Below, one piece after another: positions 7,693 through 16,045 of a stretch of DNA of 46,189 bases; positions within the stretch are counted from its first letter, which is position 1, and every line of letters begins with the position of its first letter. Source of the DNA: DATKZS01 sp035527835 [NCBI: bacterium] (GTDB lineage: Bacteria; RBG-13-61-14); the NCBI GenBank assembly GCA_035527835.1, contig DATKZS010000015.1, forward strand, positions 1 to 46,189. The letters run 5' to 3'. The notes below the pieces were generated by a model. It had not been told where the DNA came from. It ran no database searches and saw only the letters and a program-made list of their open reading frames with translations. The translations under genes and the position numbers were made by a program.

Positions 7693-8230
7693 CTTTCCCC
7701 CCATGCCTCTTCAACAGCTCCACCACCTCCTCGTGCCCTCCGAACTTGGCGCGGTGGAGCGGGGTCCAGCCCTCGGCGGCCGTGGCGTTGACCTCGGCGC
7801 CGTTCTCGAGCAGGAGCTCGCAGATTTCCTGGTGGCCCTCGTAGGCGGCGTAGTGGAGCGGGGTGGAGCCGATCTCTCCCTTGGGCAGTCCGCCGGAGGG
7901 CACCGGGAACGTGGCCCTGCCCGAGACCCGGGCGTTGACGTTGGCCCCGTGCGCCAGCAGGATGCGCGCCACCTCGTAATGGCCGTTCCACGCCGCCCAG
8001 TGCAGCGGCGTCCGCCCCAGGTTGGCCCGGGCGTTGATGTCCACGCCCTTGGAAAGGAGCAGCACCACGATGTCCTTGTGGCCGGCCATGGCCGCGATGT
8101 GCAGCGGCGAGTCGCCCTCCTCGCGGTCGTCCCGGGCCAGGGCATCCTCCGGGTGGGCCTCCAGGTGCGCGACCACCTTGTTCAGCTCGCCGTTCTCGAT
8201 GGAGTAAAAAAATTGCTTCAGATCATCCAT
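7685..8230 (-). CDS. Ankyrin-repeat protein
   Basis: The 181-residue protein consists mostly of about five ankyrin repeats, seen in the recurring pattern TPLHxAAxxGHxxxVxxLLxxGAxVNA (for example SPLHIAAMAGHKDIV and TPLHYAAYEGHQEIC). No signal peptide or membrane segment is visible, so it is probably cytosolic and binds another protein. One repeat carries an insertion (VSGRATFPVPSGGLPKG). The stop codon is supplied by the heptad repeat behind the gene, suggesting the end of the gene was reshaped by repeat insertion or expansion (inference). Confidence 0.85.
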   Translation of the reverse strand: MDDLKQFFYSIENGELNKVVAHLEAHPEDALARDDREEGDSPLHIAAMAGHKDIVVLLLSKGVDINARANLGRTPLHWAAWNGHYEVARILLAHGANVNARVSGRATFPVPSGGLPKGEIGSTPLHYAAYEGHQEICELLLENGAEVNATAAEGWTPLHRAKFGGHEEVVELLKRHGGKEA

Positions 8231-8318
8231 GCCATGCTCCTTGATCCTTTTTTTGCCAGGCTACCATATCACATAACGATATTCTCGGACAGCGATGCCC
8301 CGGGGCCCGCCCCGGGGC

Positions 8319-9755
8319 TCAGGGGAGGCGTTTCCTTCCCGCCACCGCGTCCCGCGCCACTCTTCCATAATGAAGCATTTCCTCGACCGGCCCCCGGAAC
8401 GTGGCCGCCCGGAACCGGCGGCGGAGCAGCGGCCGGAGCAGGGAAGGCACCGGGCTGGGCTCGGTTTGCGGCCGGTGGTACAGGAGCATGGAATCGCTGC
8501 TCATTCTTTTCACCTGCCGGTCGCTTGAGCCCAGGAGCCGGTGGATACGCTTCTCGTAGCACGTCCACTCGGTGAGGCCGCGCGGGACCCGGAAACCCAT
8601 GTTCACGCACTCGTCCCAGAACGGAGTTCCCGGATAGGCCTCGAAGGCGGCGATCCTCATGCGGTGGCGCCGGTTTCCAGCATGGATTTCATCCATCAGG
8701 CTGAAGGTCAGCCGCCGATCCTCAACCGTCTCCCCCGGCAAAAAGGCCATCCAGTTCGACCACACCTCGATGTCCTGGCCCGGAAACAGGCCCAGCCTCT
8801 CCCGGAGGTCGGCGCTGGTAAACCCTTTATTAATATGCTTGAGCATCCGGTCCGACCCCGACTCCGCGCCGAACGACAGGACCTGGCACCCGGTCTCCCG
8901 GCACCAGGCCACAAAGTCCTTGGAAACCGTCATGAGCTGGCACGCCGCCAGCCATTTCAGCCCCAGGGCTTCGATGATCCGCCGGGCCTCGCCCGCCTTG
9001 CCGAAGGGGTTGTCGTCCTGGAGGCAGACCGTGTCCGCCCCGTGGCGCTTTTTCAGATACGAGGCCATTTCCGCCGCGTATTCGGTACTGTATGAGCGCC
9101 AGCGCTGCCGCGTGGACAAGGCCGAGTTGTAACAAAAATTGCACCGGAACGGGCAGCCCCGCGAAAGGTTCAGACTCGTGATCCGGTTCCCCGTCACCCG
9201 GTCAGCGACCACGTACTTTCCCCAGTCAATCAGGTCCATTCCGTGCGGGAACCGGTCCAGGTCGTCCTCCGGAGGCGCCGGGGGAGTGAGCACAATCTCT
9301 TCTCCGCGCCGAAAACCCACCCCCTCGATTCCCGCGGGCTCGGCCCCGCTCGCGATCGCCTCCGCCAGACCCGTCGCCGCTCTCTCGCCTTCGCCCCGCA
9401 CCACGTAATCCACCAGGCCGGACTTGAGCGTTTCCTCCGGCAACAACGTCGCGAACATTCCGCCCCACACCACCTTGATCCCTTGGGCGCCCACCAGCCT
9501 GGAGAGCCGGAGGTCGCGGCTGACCGTCGGAGAAATGCTGTTGGAAAAGCCGACGAACAGAGGCCGCTCCGAGGCCAGGGCCTCCGCCAGCGCCTGGTCA
9601 TCGTCTCCCGAGAGGTGGAAGAGCCTGACGCGGTGGCCGGCCCTCCGCAGGGCCTCGCCCACGCACATGATCCCGAACGGCGGGACCCATCCGTTCAAGA
9701 ACGTGTCCGCTTTCCTTTGCGCCACCAGGTAGATCGGGGATTTTTGAGCAGCCAT
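8319..9755 (-). CDS. B12-binding-domain radical SAM protein
   Basis: The 478-residue protein has a B12-binding-like N-terminal half (VGEALRRAGHRVRLFH, VVWGGMFATLLPEETL, VVRGEGE) and a radical SAM core with C201-x3-C205-x2-C208 in SRGCPFRCNFC. It is a different subfamily from the protein at 2728-4215 and shares only the domain plan. Later motifs (FGAESGSDRMLKHINKGF, FLPGETVEDRR) are usual for radical SAM B12 enzymes. The ATG at 9755 is used; the frame runs upstream into a repeat element and those codons are not protein-like. Substrate unknown. Confidence 0.88.
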   Translation of the reverse strand: MAAQKSPIYLVAQRKADTFLNGWVPPFGIMCVGEALRRAGHRVRLFHLSGDDDQALAEALASERPLFVGFSNSISPTVSRDLRLSRLVGAQGIKVVWGGMFATLLPEETLKSGLVDYVVRGEGERAATGLAEAIASGAEPAGIEGVGFRRGEEIVLTPPAPPEDDLDRFPHGMDLIDWGKYVVADRVTGNRITSLNLSRGCPFRCNFCYNSALSTRQRWRSYSTEYAAEMASYLKKRHGADTVCLQDDNPFGKAGEARRIIEALGLKWLAACQLMTVSKDFVAWCRETGCQVLSFGAESGSDRMLKHINKGFTSADLRERLGLFPGQDIEVWSNWMAFLPGETVEDRRLTFSLMDEIHAGNRRHRMRIAAFEAYPGTPFWDECVNMGFRVPRGLTEWTCYEKRIHRLLGSSDRQVKRMSSDSMLLYHRPQTEPSPVPSLLRPLLRRRFRAATFRGPVEEMLHYGRVARDAVAGRKRLP

Positions 9756-9780
9756 GCGCTTTATTACCTTCCCGCAATCA

Positions 9781-10041
9781 GTGCGGTCCAAAATAAACGG
9801 ACCGGAAAACCGCCAAGGCGCCAAGAACGCCAAGGATTATGATTTTATTTCAATCTCGGACCAGCTTCCGGGTAAATGATTCTTTCTTGGCGTTCCCGTC
9901 GACCGGTTCGCCAAGCGGGTTGGGGCCAAAGCCCTGGAGCTGTTTTGCGACCCGCCGCCAAGAAACACCAGGATTTACTTGGCGATCCTTGGCGGTCTTG
10001 GCGCCTTGGCGTTTTTTTTAGCGCCTGTCTTGGACAACAGT
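9781..10041 (-). repeat. Interspersed element, copy 2
   Basis: This full-length copy lies in the opposite orientation to copies 1 and 3. It begins GTGCGGTCCAAAATAAACGG and ends near CTTGGACAACAGTG, with CGCCAAG/TTGGCG words of period about 9 in inverted arms and the conserved inner block around GACCGGTTCGCCAAGCGGG. It fills most of the 361-base gap between the divergent genes at 9755 and 10117. No transposase is encoded. Confidence 0.88.
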
Positions 10042-10116
10042 GTCTCATAATATTATATTGGAATCGAGTGCTAATCTAATTTAATTGCCGCCCAGTCACG
10101 TGGCGGGAGGGAAAAA

Positions 10117-11358
10117 ATGAAAAGGAGTATCGTTCTTATTTCGATTTTGTTGCTTGGGGCCGGCCCAGGGGCGGCCGGGCAAGGCCGCGGCCCCGTCCTC
10201 GCAACCGGAGACGCTCTGAAAATTTCGGTCTCCGATTACCGCGACCGCTTGAAGGGCGGTTTTGTCGGCCAGATGGCCGGCGTGGTCTATGCCGCGCCCT
10301 ACGAGTTCAAGTTCGAGGGCTCGATCGCGCCCGAGTGGATGCTCACCGGCTGGAGCCCGGCCATGATGCCGGGAGCGCTGATCCAGGACGACGTGTACGT
10401 CGAGCTCACCTTCCTTAAGACCCTGGAAGAGCACGGGCTCGAGGTCAGCCCGGAGCAGATCGGCCGCGACTTCGCCGCCTCCCGCTACCCGCTCTGGCAC
10501 GCCAACAAGGCGGCGCGCGACCTGCTCCGCGCCGGCGTCATGCCCCCGCTCTCCGGCCATCCCCGCTTGAACCCCCACGCCGACGACATTGACTTCCAGA
10601 TCGAATCCGACCTCTTCGGCCTCATCTCCCCCGGCATGACCCAAGCCGCCCAAGAGCTCACCTGGAAGTTCGGACACGTCATGAACTACGGCGACGGCGT
10701 GTACGGAGGCGTGTTCATCGCCTCCATGTATTCCGCGGCCTTTTTCGAGCCGGACCGGGTCAAGGTGGTCCAGGCCGGGCTCGCCGCCATCCCGCCGGAG
10801 TCCAACTACGCCCGCACCGTCCGCGACGTCCTCGCCGCCTATCAGAATGACCCCGCCGGCTGGAAAAAGGCCTGGCAAGTGATCGAGCAGAGATGGGCCG
10901 GCAAGCTCCACTGCCCCGAACGCCATCCCCTCTATCCCTGGCGCCGCCAGGGCATCGGCGCCAACGTCAACGGCGCCTACGTCGTCATCGGGCTCCTCTA
11001 CGGACAGGGAGATCCGCTCGCCACCATCCGCATCGCCACCAGGTGCGGCCGCGACTGCGACTGCAACGCCTCCTCCGCCATGGGCGTGCTCGGCGCCATG
11101 ATCGGGTTCGAGGCCCTACCCCCATCCTTCAAGTCCGCGCTTCCCGCCATGGCCGGCCGCAAGTTCGCCTTTTCCGCCTACGACTGGCAATCCGCCCTCG
11201 CCGCCATGGAAAAACAGGCCCTCGCCCAGATCCAGGCCCGGGGCGGCCGCGAGGACTCGGGCTCCGGCCAGTCTCTCCTCACCATTCCCTCCACCCCTCC
11301 CGTTCAGCTCCCTCTCGAACAATGGCCCTATGACGTGCCTGGCGAGGAAGTTAATTAG
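10117..11358 (+). CDS. Secreted ADP-ribosylglycohydrolase-like protein
   Basis: The 413-residue protein has an N-terminal signal peptide (MKRSIVLISILLLGAGPGAA) and then an ADP-ribosylglycohydrolase (DraG/ARH) fold. Supporting motifs are GGFVGQMAGVVYAAPYEF near residue 48, QDDVYVELTFL near 90 (the usual DD of the metal site) and GRDCDCNASSAMGVLGAMIG near 311 (the usual D-x-D-x-N; D313, D315, N317). Such enzymes remove ADP-ribose or act on related N-glycosides; export makes a nucleoside or glycoconjugate substrate outside the cell plausible (inference). The start has a GGGAGG ribosome binding site. The gene converges on an exported metalloprotease 14 bases downstream. Confidence 0.85.
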   Translation: MKRSIVLISILLLGAGPGAAGQGRGPVLATGDALKISVSDYRDRLKGGFVGQMAGVVYAAPYEFKFEGSIAPEWMLTGWSPAMMPGALIQDDVYVELTFLKTLEEHGLEVSPEQIGRDFAASRYPLWHANKAARDLLRAGVMPPLSGHPRLNPHADDIDFQIESDLFGLISPGMTQAAQELTWKFGHVMNYGDGVYGGVFIASMYSAAFFEPDRVKVVQAGLAAIPPESNYARTVRDVLAAYQNDPAGWKKAWQVIEQRWAGKLHCPERHPLYPWRRQGIGANVNGAYVVIGLLYGQGDPLATIRIATRCGRDCDCNASSAMGVLGAMIGFEALPPSFKSALPAMAGRKFAFSAYDWQSALAAMEKQALAQIQARGGREDSGSGQSLLTIPSTPPVQLPLEQWPYDVPGEEVN

Positions 11359-11372
11359 CGGCGCCGCCCGGG

Positions 11373-13859
11373 TCATGGAGCGAGATGATTGAGGACGGCG
11401 GTGATGAGCTGAGAGATGGACGTGGGCTTGAGCGCTTCGAGGGGAAAGCCCATGAAGATGGCGGCCGCGTTCGATGACGCGGAGCCCTCTGGCCCCGGTG
11501 CCTGCATAGGGTTTTTGCCGCTGGCGGTGACTGTCGCCCGGCCGCCGAAGTCGGTGAACAGGACGGAGCTTTCCGGAGACGGGGTGAGGATGAGGTGCGG
11601 GTTCAGGTCCGGGTAATAAGGATACGGCTGCTTGAAAAAGAAGGAACGGATCGGCGCATCGTCCGCGCTTGACCCGGCAAAGGCGATCCCGGCGCCTGGC
11701 GTGGTCCGTTCCAGTCCGAACAGGTCCATGAGCCTCTGCGACGGCCGGCCGTGGACCCGGGCCGCGGAAAAGATCAGGACGTGGCCCGCGGCCTTGACGG
11801 CCTCCATCAGCTTGAGCCGCGCCGGGTCCGGCCAGCGCTCTTGGTCCAGCTCTTTAACCCCGCCCAGCCACAGCACCACCGGCGGCGCCGCGATCAGGCC
11901 CTTGGCCGGCAGCCCTTCTCTTTCCACGTCAATGGTCGCGTACGGAATTTTCAGCGGCTTGAGCGCGAGCGCAATATACGGGCCGAGGTCGTGCGGCGCG
12001 TCGTTCACCACCAGCACCGGAGGCACTCCCATGACCAGGCGGGCCTTGACGCTCCTCGCAACGTCCGGAATTCTGCTCCGGATTTTGAGCGTGGGCTCGA
12101 ACCAGGAGGCGTCGAAGCGGGCCGCGAGCGGCAGCGGGGCCGCCGTGGTATCTCCCGGCTCGATGGCCGGGGCCGCGGGCTGCTTCTTTTTCGGAGGGGG
12201 CGGGGTGTCGGTGAACGCCGACCGGATGAGGCCGCCGGCCCGGGAGACGGGGGCCTTGGCCACGGTGAGCGACAGGCCGGCCTTCGCGTTTTCGCCGGGC
12301 GCAAGCCCGCTGATCCGGGCTTTTCCTCCGCTCCAGCTCACTCCCGGCGAGGAAGGAGTGATGGTGATGCCCTTGGCCTCTTGGCCCAGGTTGGTCAGAG
12401 TGAACTCGATCCTCATTTTTTCGCCCGGCTCCGCGAAGCCGTTGCCGTTGCCCCGCGCCTCCTCCCATCTCACGCCCGTCAGCACGAGCCACGGATAATC
12501 GCGCACCGGGACCGCGCGGTCGTTTGTGCTGACCCTCGCCGTGGCCTGGCCGTCCCCGATCTTGATGTCCTGGACCCTGACCCCGCTCGGCAGGCCGGAG
12601 AAGGTCAGGGTGACGGCCCCGTGGAACGGGTCGTCCTTTGCTCCGGTGTCCGCGCCGGCCGCGGTGTGCTCCTGATCGGGCCCGGGGAAGAAGTCCGCGG
12701 GGTCGGCCATCTTCTTTTTGTGTTCCAGGTCGTTTTTCCCGTCGGCCTGGATGAGCGCGAGCCGGGGCGTCAGGTCGCAGCCGCCCGCGCACTCGAAGAA
12801 GTTGTTGTACACGGCCCGGCCATTGGCGTGCCAGAGCAGGAGCCCGTTGCCGGAGAGGCTCACGTCGGCGCCGGCGGGCGCGCGGTATTCGAGGAGGAAA
12901 TACTCGGCGGGGACGGGGGTGTTGATGCGGACCAGGTCGGGCGCCTGGGCCGCGGGCCGGAGCGTGACCAGCGTTTCCCCCTGGACGACGGCGGGCGCGG
13001 TCCAATCAAGGAGCGTCCGGGAATAGGCGCAGGGCGCGGGCGGCAGGGCCATGGCCCGGGGATGGATCAAGATGCCCATGATCCCGTTGACGCCGATGCC
13101 GAATGAAGAGTGGTCGGGGTCATAGAGGTCGGGCAGCCCCATCATGTGCCCGAACTCGTGCGCGCAGATGCGCATGACGTCCGGCTGCCCGGGCATGATG
13201 TACTCGGCGCAGACGCTGAAGCGGTCCACCACTACCCCGCCGGCCGTGACCGGCTCGCCGCCGTACATCGAGATGTAGTCCACCCGCGACCAGAGCAGGC
13301 CCTTGTTCCTGACCACCTCGCCGCCCGGGCCGGAGTGGATGAGCATCAGCCCGTCAACGTGGCCGTCGCCGTCGTTGTCGTACGGCGCGAGATCAATGCC
13401 GGCCGCCAGCGCCGCGTTCACGGAGTCCGTAGCGAACCCGCCCATGTTGTCGGGCCACGACCGGAAGTTGATCCCGTAACTGTTGCCCGCGTATTGCGCC
13501 GTGTTTTTGGGGACCTTGAGCCAGGGCGTGACCTCGCCCCGCACCCGGAGCGCTCCGTAAGACACTTCCTCATAATACCCGGCGAGCGAGGCGGTCCCCG
13601 GGCCGGGTCCGAAGATGATCTCGCGGATGGTGTCGGGTGAAAGCGAATGCGGCTGGTCCGGGGTCTCGACCAGGACCACCAGCAGCCGCGGCTCGCCCCG
13701 CGCCGGGAAAAATCCGTAGCCCAGCGGCTCCACCGCGCCCGCGGCCCGTACGGGGCCATGAAGCGCCAATCCGGAAAGCACCAGCGCCAGGCCGCGCATC
13801 AGGAGTCGTACCCGCCCCCGGACCCCGGCCCGGACCACGCTCTCGGCCCTCCTCGACAT
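11373..13859 (-). CDS. Secreted M6-family (immune inhibitor A-like) metalloprotease
   Basis: The protein of about 828 residues has a basic/hydrophobic export signal (MRGLALVLSGLALHGPVRAAG), the M6 N-terminal region (RLLVVLVETPDQPH; DNDGDGHVDGLMLIHSG) and the zinc site HEFGHMMGLPD at about residue 234. A long C-terminal part has beta-sandwich features and ends in an unrecognised domain (VVLWLGGVKELD, HVLIFSAARVHG) that resembles the C-terminal region of peptidases of gingipain type only loosely. It is probably secreted and degrades proteins. The start is uncertain: ATG at 13859 or at 13799, neither with a strong ribosome binding site. Confidence 0.85.
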   Translation of the reverse strand: MSRRAESVVRAGVRGRVRLLMRGLALVLSGLALHGPVRAAGAVEPLGYGFFPARGEPRLLVVLVETPDQPHSLSPDTIREIIFGPGPGTASLAGYYEEVSYGALRVRGEVTPWLKVPKNTAQYAGNSYGINFRSWPDNMGGFATDSVNAALAAGIDLAPYDNDGDGHVDGLMLIHSGPGGEVVRNKGLLWSRVDYISMYGGEPVTAGGVVVDRFSVCAEYIMPGQPDVMRICAHEFGHMMGLPDLYDPDHSSFGIGVNGIMGILIHPRAMALPPAPCAYSRTLLDWTAPAVVQGETLVTLRPAAQAPDLVRINTPVPAEYFLLEYRAPAGADVSLSGNGLLLWHANGRAVYNNFFECAGGCDLTPRLALIQADGKNDLEHKKKMADPADFFPGPDQEHTAAGADTGAKDDPFHGAVTLTFSGLPSGVRVQDIKIGDGQATARVSTNDRAVPVRDYPWLVLTGVRWEEARGNGNGFAEPGEKMRIEFTLTNLGQEAKGITITPSSPGVSWSGGKARISGLAPGENAKAGLSLTVAKAPVSRAGGLIRSAFTDTPPPPKKKQPAAPAIEPGDTTAAPLPLAARFDASWFEPTLKIRSRIPDVARSVKARLVMGVPPVLVVNDAPHDLGPYIALALKPLKIPYATIDVEREGLPAKGLIAAPPVVLWLGGVKELDQERWPDPARLKLMEAVKAAGHVLIFSAARVHGRPSQRLMDLFGLERTTPGAGIAFAGSSADDAPIRSFFFKQPYPYYPDLNPHLILTPSPESSVLFTDFGGRATVTASGKNPMQAPGPEGSASSNAAAIFMGFPLEALKPTSISQLITAVLNHLAP

Positions 13860-14027
13860 GGCCAAGATTATAGCTCTTTTCCGCCGCCGTGGGACAATCT
13901 CGCCGCGCTCGGAATTTTCTATTTTGCATTTTCCGGTTGACATTCCGAGGGAATCGGCTCTATTCTAAGTTATTCAAGCGTAAATCTTTTGCTTCAGGAT
14001 TAATCCTGGATTGAGGAGGGCCCTGAG

Positions 14028-15518
14028 TTGGTGGCAGCTTCACCCGAAAAACTGGCGGAATGGCTTTTCGACCGCCTCAAAGTATCTCCCGTTTCCGAGT
14101 TCATTCCCCAGGAAAACTTGCACCTCATCTGCAGCCGCGCCATGTTTTTTTTCTATGCCGATGGAAAGCTGAACGCGGAAGGCCTGATCGAATGGTTCCA
14201 GACCGAATACGACGCTCCTCCCCACGTCGTTACCACGGCGCTGAACGCCGTCAAGGACGAGGCCCAGAGGAGCCTGGGCGTCCAGATCCTGATGCCCGGC
14301 GCGCCGGCCGGGGCCGGGCCGGGAGCGGCCACGGATGACGCCAGGGTGACCTTCGCCAAGGCGGCCCCGCCGGAGGAACCGCCTCCGTTCGACCAGGCCC
14401 CGGGCCAGGCCCCGGCCAAGCCCGCCAGTCCATCCGCGCCGGAGCCGGAACCTGAACCGGAGCCGCCGCCTAAGCCGGAGGCGGGGCCGGCGCAACCCTC
14501 CGCCATCGCGCCCCGCAAGGCCTGGGAGTACATGAAACCGGCGCGCCGCGACCCCGCCCGCAACCTCGGCAGCTTCCTCCACGACAGCACCTATCTCGAG
14601 TGGGCCATCCTCGACCACGCCCAGGGCGGGGACCATTGCGACGATGCGATCTTGAAAAGTTCGCTGCAAGAAAAGTTCGCCTTCACGCCCGAGGAAAAAA
14701 GCGCGCTCGCCGAGTTCACCCTCGAGCCCGGCAAGGAAGGCGCCACCGCCGCCGCCTGGTGCCTGCGCATGAACGGGATCGCCCTGGCCTGCGCTTACGC
14801 CCTGGAGCTGGCCGCTTCCGAGCTGGGGTTCAGCCAGGAGGAATGGGCGCGCGGCGTGCGCCAGTTGGACGCGACCTTCGGGGACCTGGCCATCAAGATT
14901 CTGGGAAAAAGGGCGGAGGCCAGGAGAACCGGGGAACAGGGACAGGAAGCCTTCGAAGCGGCTTTCAATCGGCTCAAGCAAATCCATGACCTGCTGGAGA
15001 ACGTGGTCAGGAAGCGCTCCTCCCCGGCCGCGGCGGCCCCGGCCCGGTCCGCGCCCGGGAAGCCGGCGTCCCGGCCCGCGTCCCGCGCCGGCGCGGACAG
15101 TTCCTCCGCCGCGCGCGCCGCACAGGCGTCCGCCTCGGGGAAATCCGGCCTCCGATCCTTCATCAATAACAACCACCAGGCCATCCTCCTGGCCGCCATG
15201 GCGGTGGCCGTGCTCTCCATCCTCGCCACCCTCTACTTTTCCGGGGTGTTTGAAGGGTCCTCGATCAAGGATTTGGAGGTGGACGTGTCTGACTCGGGGC
15301 TCGCCGCGCTCTCCGTGACCGGCCAGGACAAGACCATGGTGGTGGTGATTGATGAAGATTCATGGCTCAATAGTTTGACCGGGCAGAAGGAGGATGCCCT
15401 CAAGAAACTATACGCCCGCGCCGCGGCCATGAATTATTCCCAGGTCCAGGTCCGGACCCGCGAAGGCGGCGTCCTGGCCCATGCCTGGTCGGACGACAAT
15501 TTCAAGATTTTCAAGTGA
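14028..15518 (+). CDS. Single-pass membrane protein of unknown function
   Basis: I do not recognise this 496-residue protein. It has a helical N-terminal region (1-90), a Pro/Glu/Ala-rich linker (about 95-165, with runs of EPEPEP), a second helical region (175-325), an Ala/Ser/Pro linker (326-375), one membrane segment near residues 385-405 (AILLAAMAVAVLSILATLYF) and a 90-residue C-terminal domain. The lack of a signal peptide and the basic residues before the membrane segment put the N-terminus in the cytoplasm, so the C-terminal domain would be outside. The start is TTG at 14028 or GTG at 14031, both behind GAGGAGG. Confidence 0.8.
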   Translation: MVAASPEKLAEWLFDRLKVSPVSEFIPQENLHLICSRAMFFFYADGKLNAEGLIEWFQTEYDAPPHVVTTALNAVKDEAQRSLGVQILMPGAPAGAGPGAATDDARVTFAKAAPPEEPPPFDQAPGQAPAKPASPSAPEPEPEPEPPPKPEAGPAQPSAIAPRKAWEYMKPARRDPARNLGSFLHDSTYLEWAILDHAQGGDHCDDAILKSSLQEKFAFTPEEKSALAEFTLEPGKEGATAAAWCLRMNGIALACAYALELAASELGFSQEEWARGVRQLDATFGDLAIKILGKRAEARRTGEQGQEAFEAAFNRLKQIHDLLENVVRKRSSPAAAAPARSAPGKPASRPASRAGADSSSAARAAQASASGKSGLRSFINNNHQAILLAAMAVAVLSILATLYFSGVFEGSSIKDLEVDVSDSGLAALSVTGQDKTMVVVIDEDSWLNSLTGQKEDALKKLYARAAAMNYSQVQVRTREGGVLAHAWSDDNFKIFK

Positions 15519-15566
15519 TTCCCGGCCCGGCTATTGGCCGAAACCAATGGATGCAATAAAGAAGGT

Positions 15567-15590
15567 AACCACGGATTAACACGGATTCAG
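15567..15590. repeat. Direct-repeat arm, CACGGATTAA family
   Basis: A short arm AACCACGGATTAACACGGAT of period about 10, without a clear opposite arm. It sits in a 527-base gene-free gap (15519-16045) that contains only repeats. Confidence 0.6.
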
Positions 15591-15620
15591 ATTAGAACCG
15601 GTTTTATAACCGGAACCACT

Positions 15621-15879
15621 CTTGTCCAAAATAGGCCGCAAGAAAACCGCCAAGACGCCAAGAGCGCCAAGGATCGCCAAGTAAATCATGATGTTTCTTT
15701 GCGGCCCGGCAAAAAACAGCTCCGCAGCGTTGGCCCCAACCGGCTTGGCGAACCGGCCGACGGGAGCGCCAAGCAAGAAATATTTGCACCCAAGCCCTCT
15801 TGAAATCGTGTTAAAAAATAATCCTTGGCGCTCTTGGCGCCTTGGCGGTTCTCCGGTCCGTTTATTTTGGACAGCACTG
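15621..15879 (+). repeat. Interspersed element, copy 3 (full length)
   Basis: It begins CTTGTCCAAAATAGG, carries CGCCAAG words of period about 9, an inner block (CTTGGCGAACCGGCCGACGG), TTGGCG words in the other arm, and ends TTTATTTTGGACAGCACTG. The two ends are imperfect inverted repeats. It is close to identical to copy 1 over the shared part and the reverse of copy 2. No transposase is encoded. Confidence 0.88.
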
Positions 15880-15913
15880 AACCGGAACAACCATCTCCGA
15901 TGAAAAGATTATT

Positions 15914-15985
15914 AACAAGGATGTTCAGGATTTCCAGGATAATTTTTGTTTTTTTTTAATCCTGAACATCCTGAATATCCTTGTT
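15914..15985. repeat. Hairpin element, AACAAGGATGTTCAGGAT family, copy 1
   Basis: Left arm AACAAGGATGTTCAGGAT plus a third CAGGAT word (period 9), a T-rich loop and an inverted right arm ending ATCCTTGTT. A second copy is at 30608-30671. It could also serve as a terminator for the gene at 16046, which ends just beyond it on the minus strand. Confidence 0.8.
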
Positions 15986-16045
15986 GAAAATTCTTGGTGG
16001 TGTTAGGAAACCGCTTCCAGTGTTATAGGGCTGTCCCGCCGCTTC

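Noticed and set aside
10030-10059. Promoter formed by the end of repeat copy 2 for the gene at 10117
   Set aside because: TTGGAC is followed by only weak -10 candidates at 17-18 bases; not strong enough to list as a feature.
15519-16045. Small proteins in the repeat-rich gap
   Set aside because: Open frames of 60-100 residues here (with words like NRQDAKSAK or RRQERQG) are translations of the CGCCAAG repeats in both directions.
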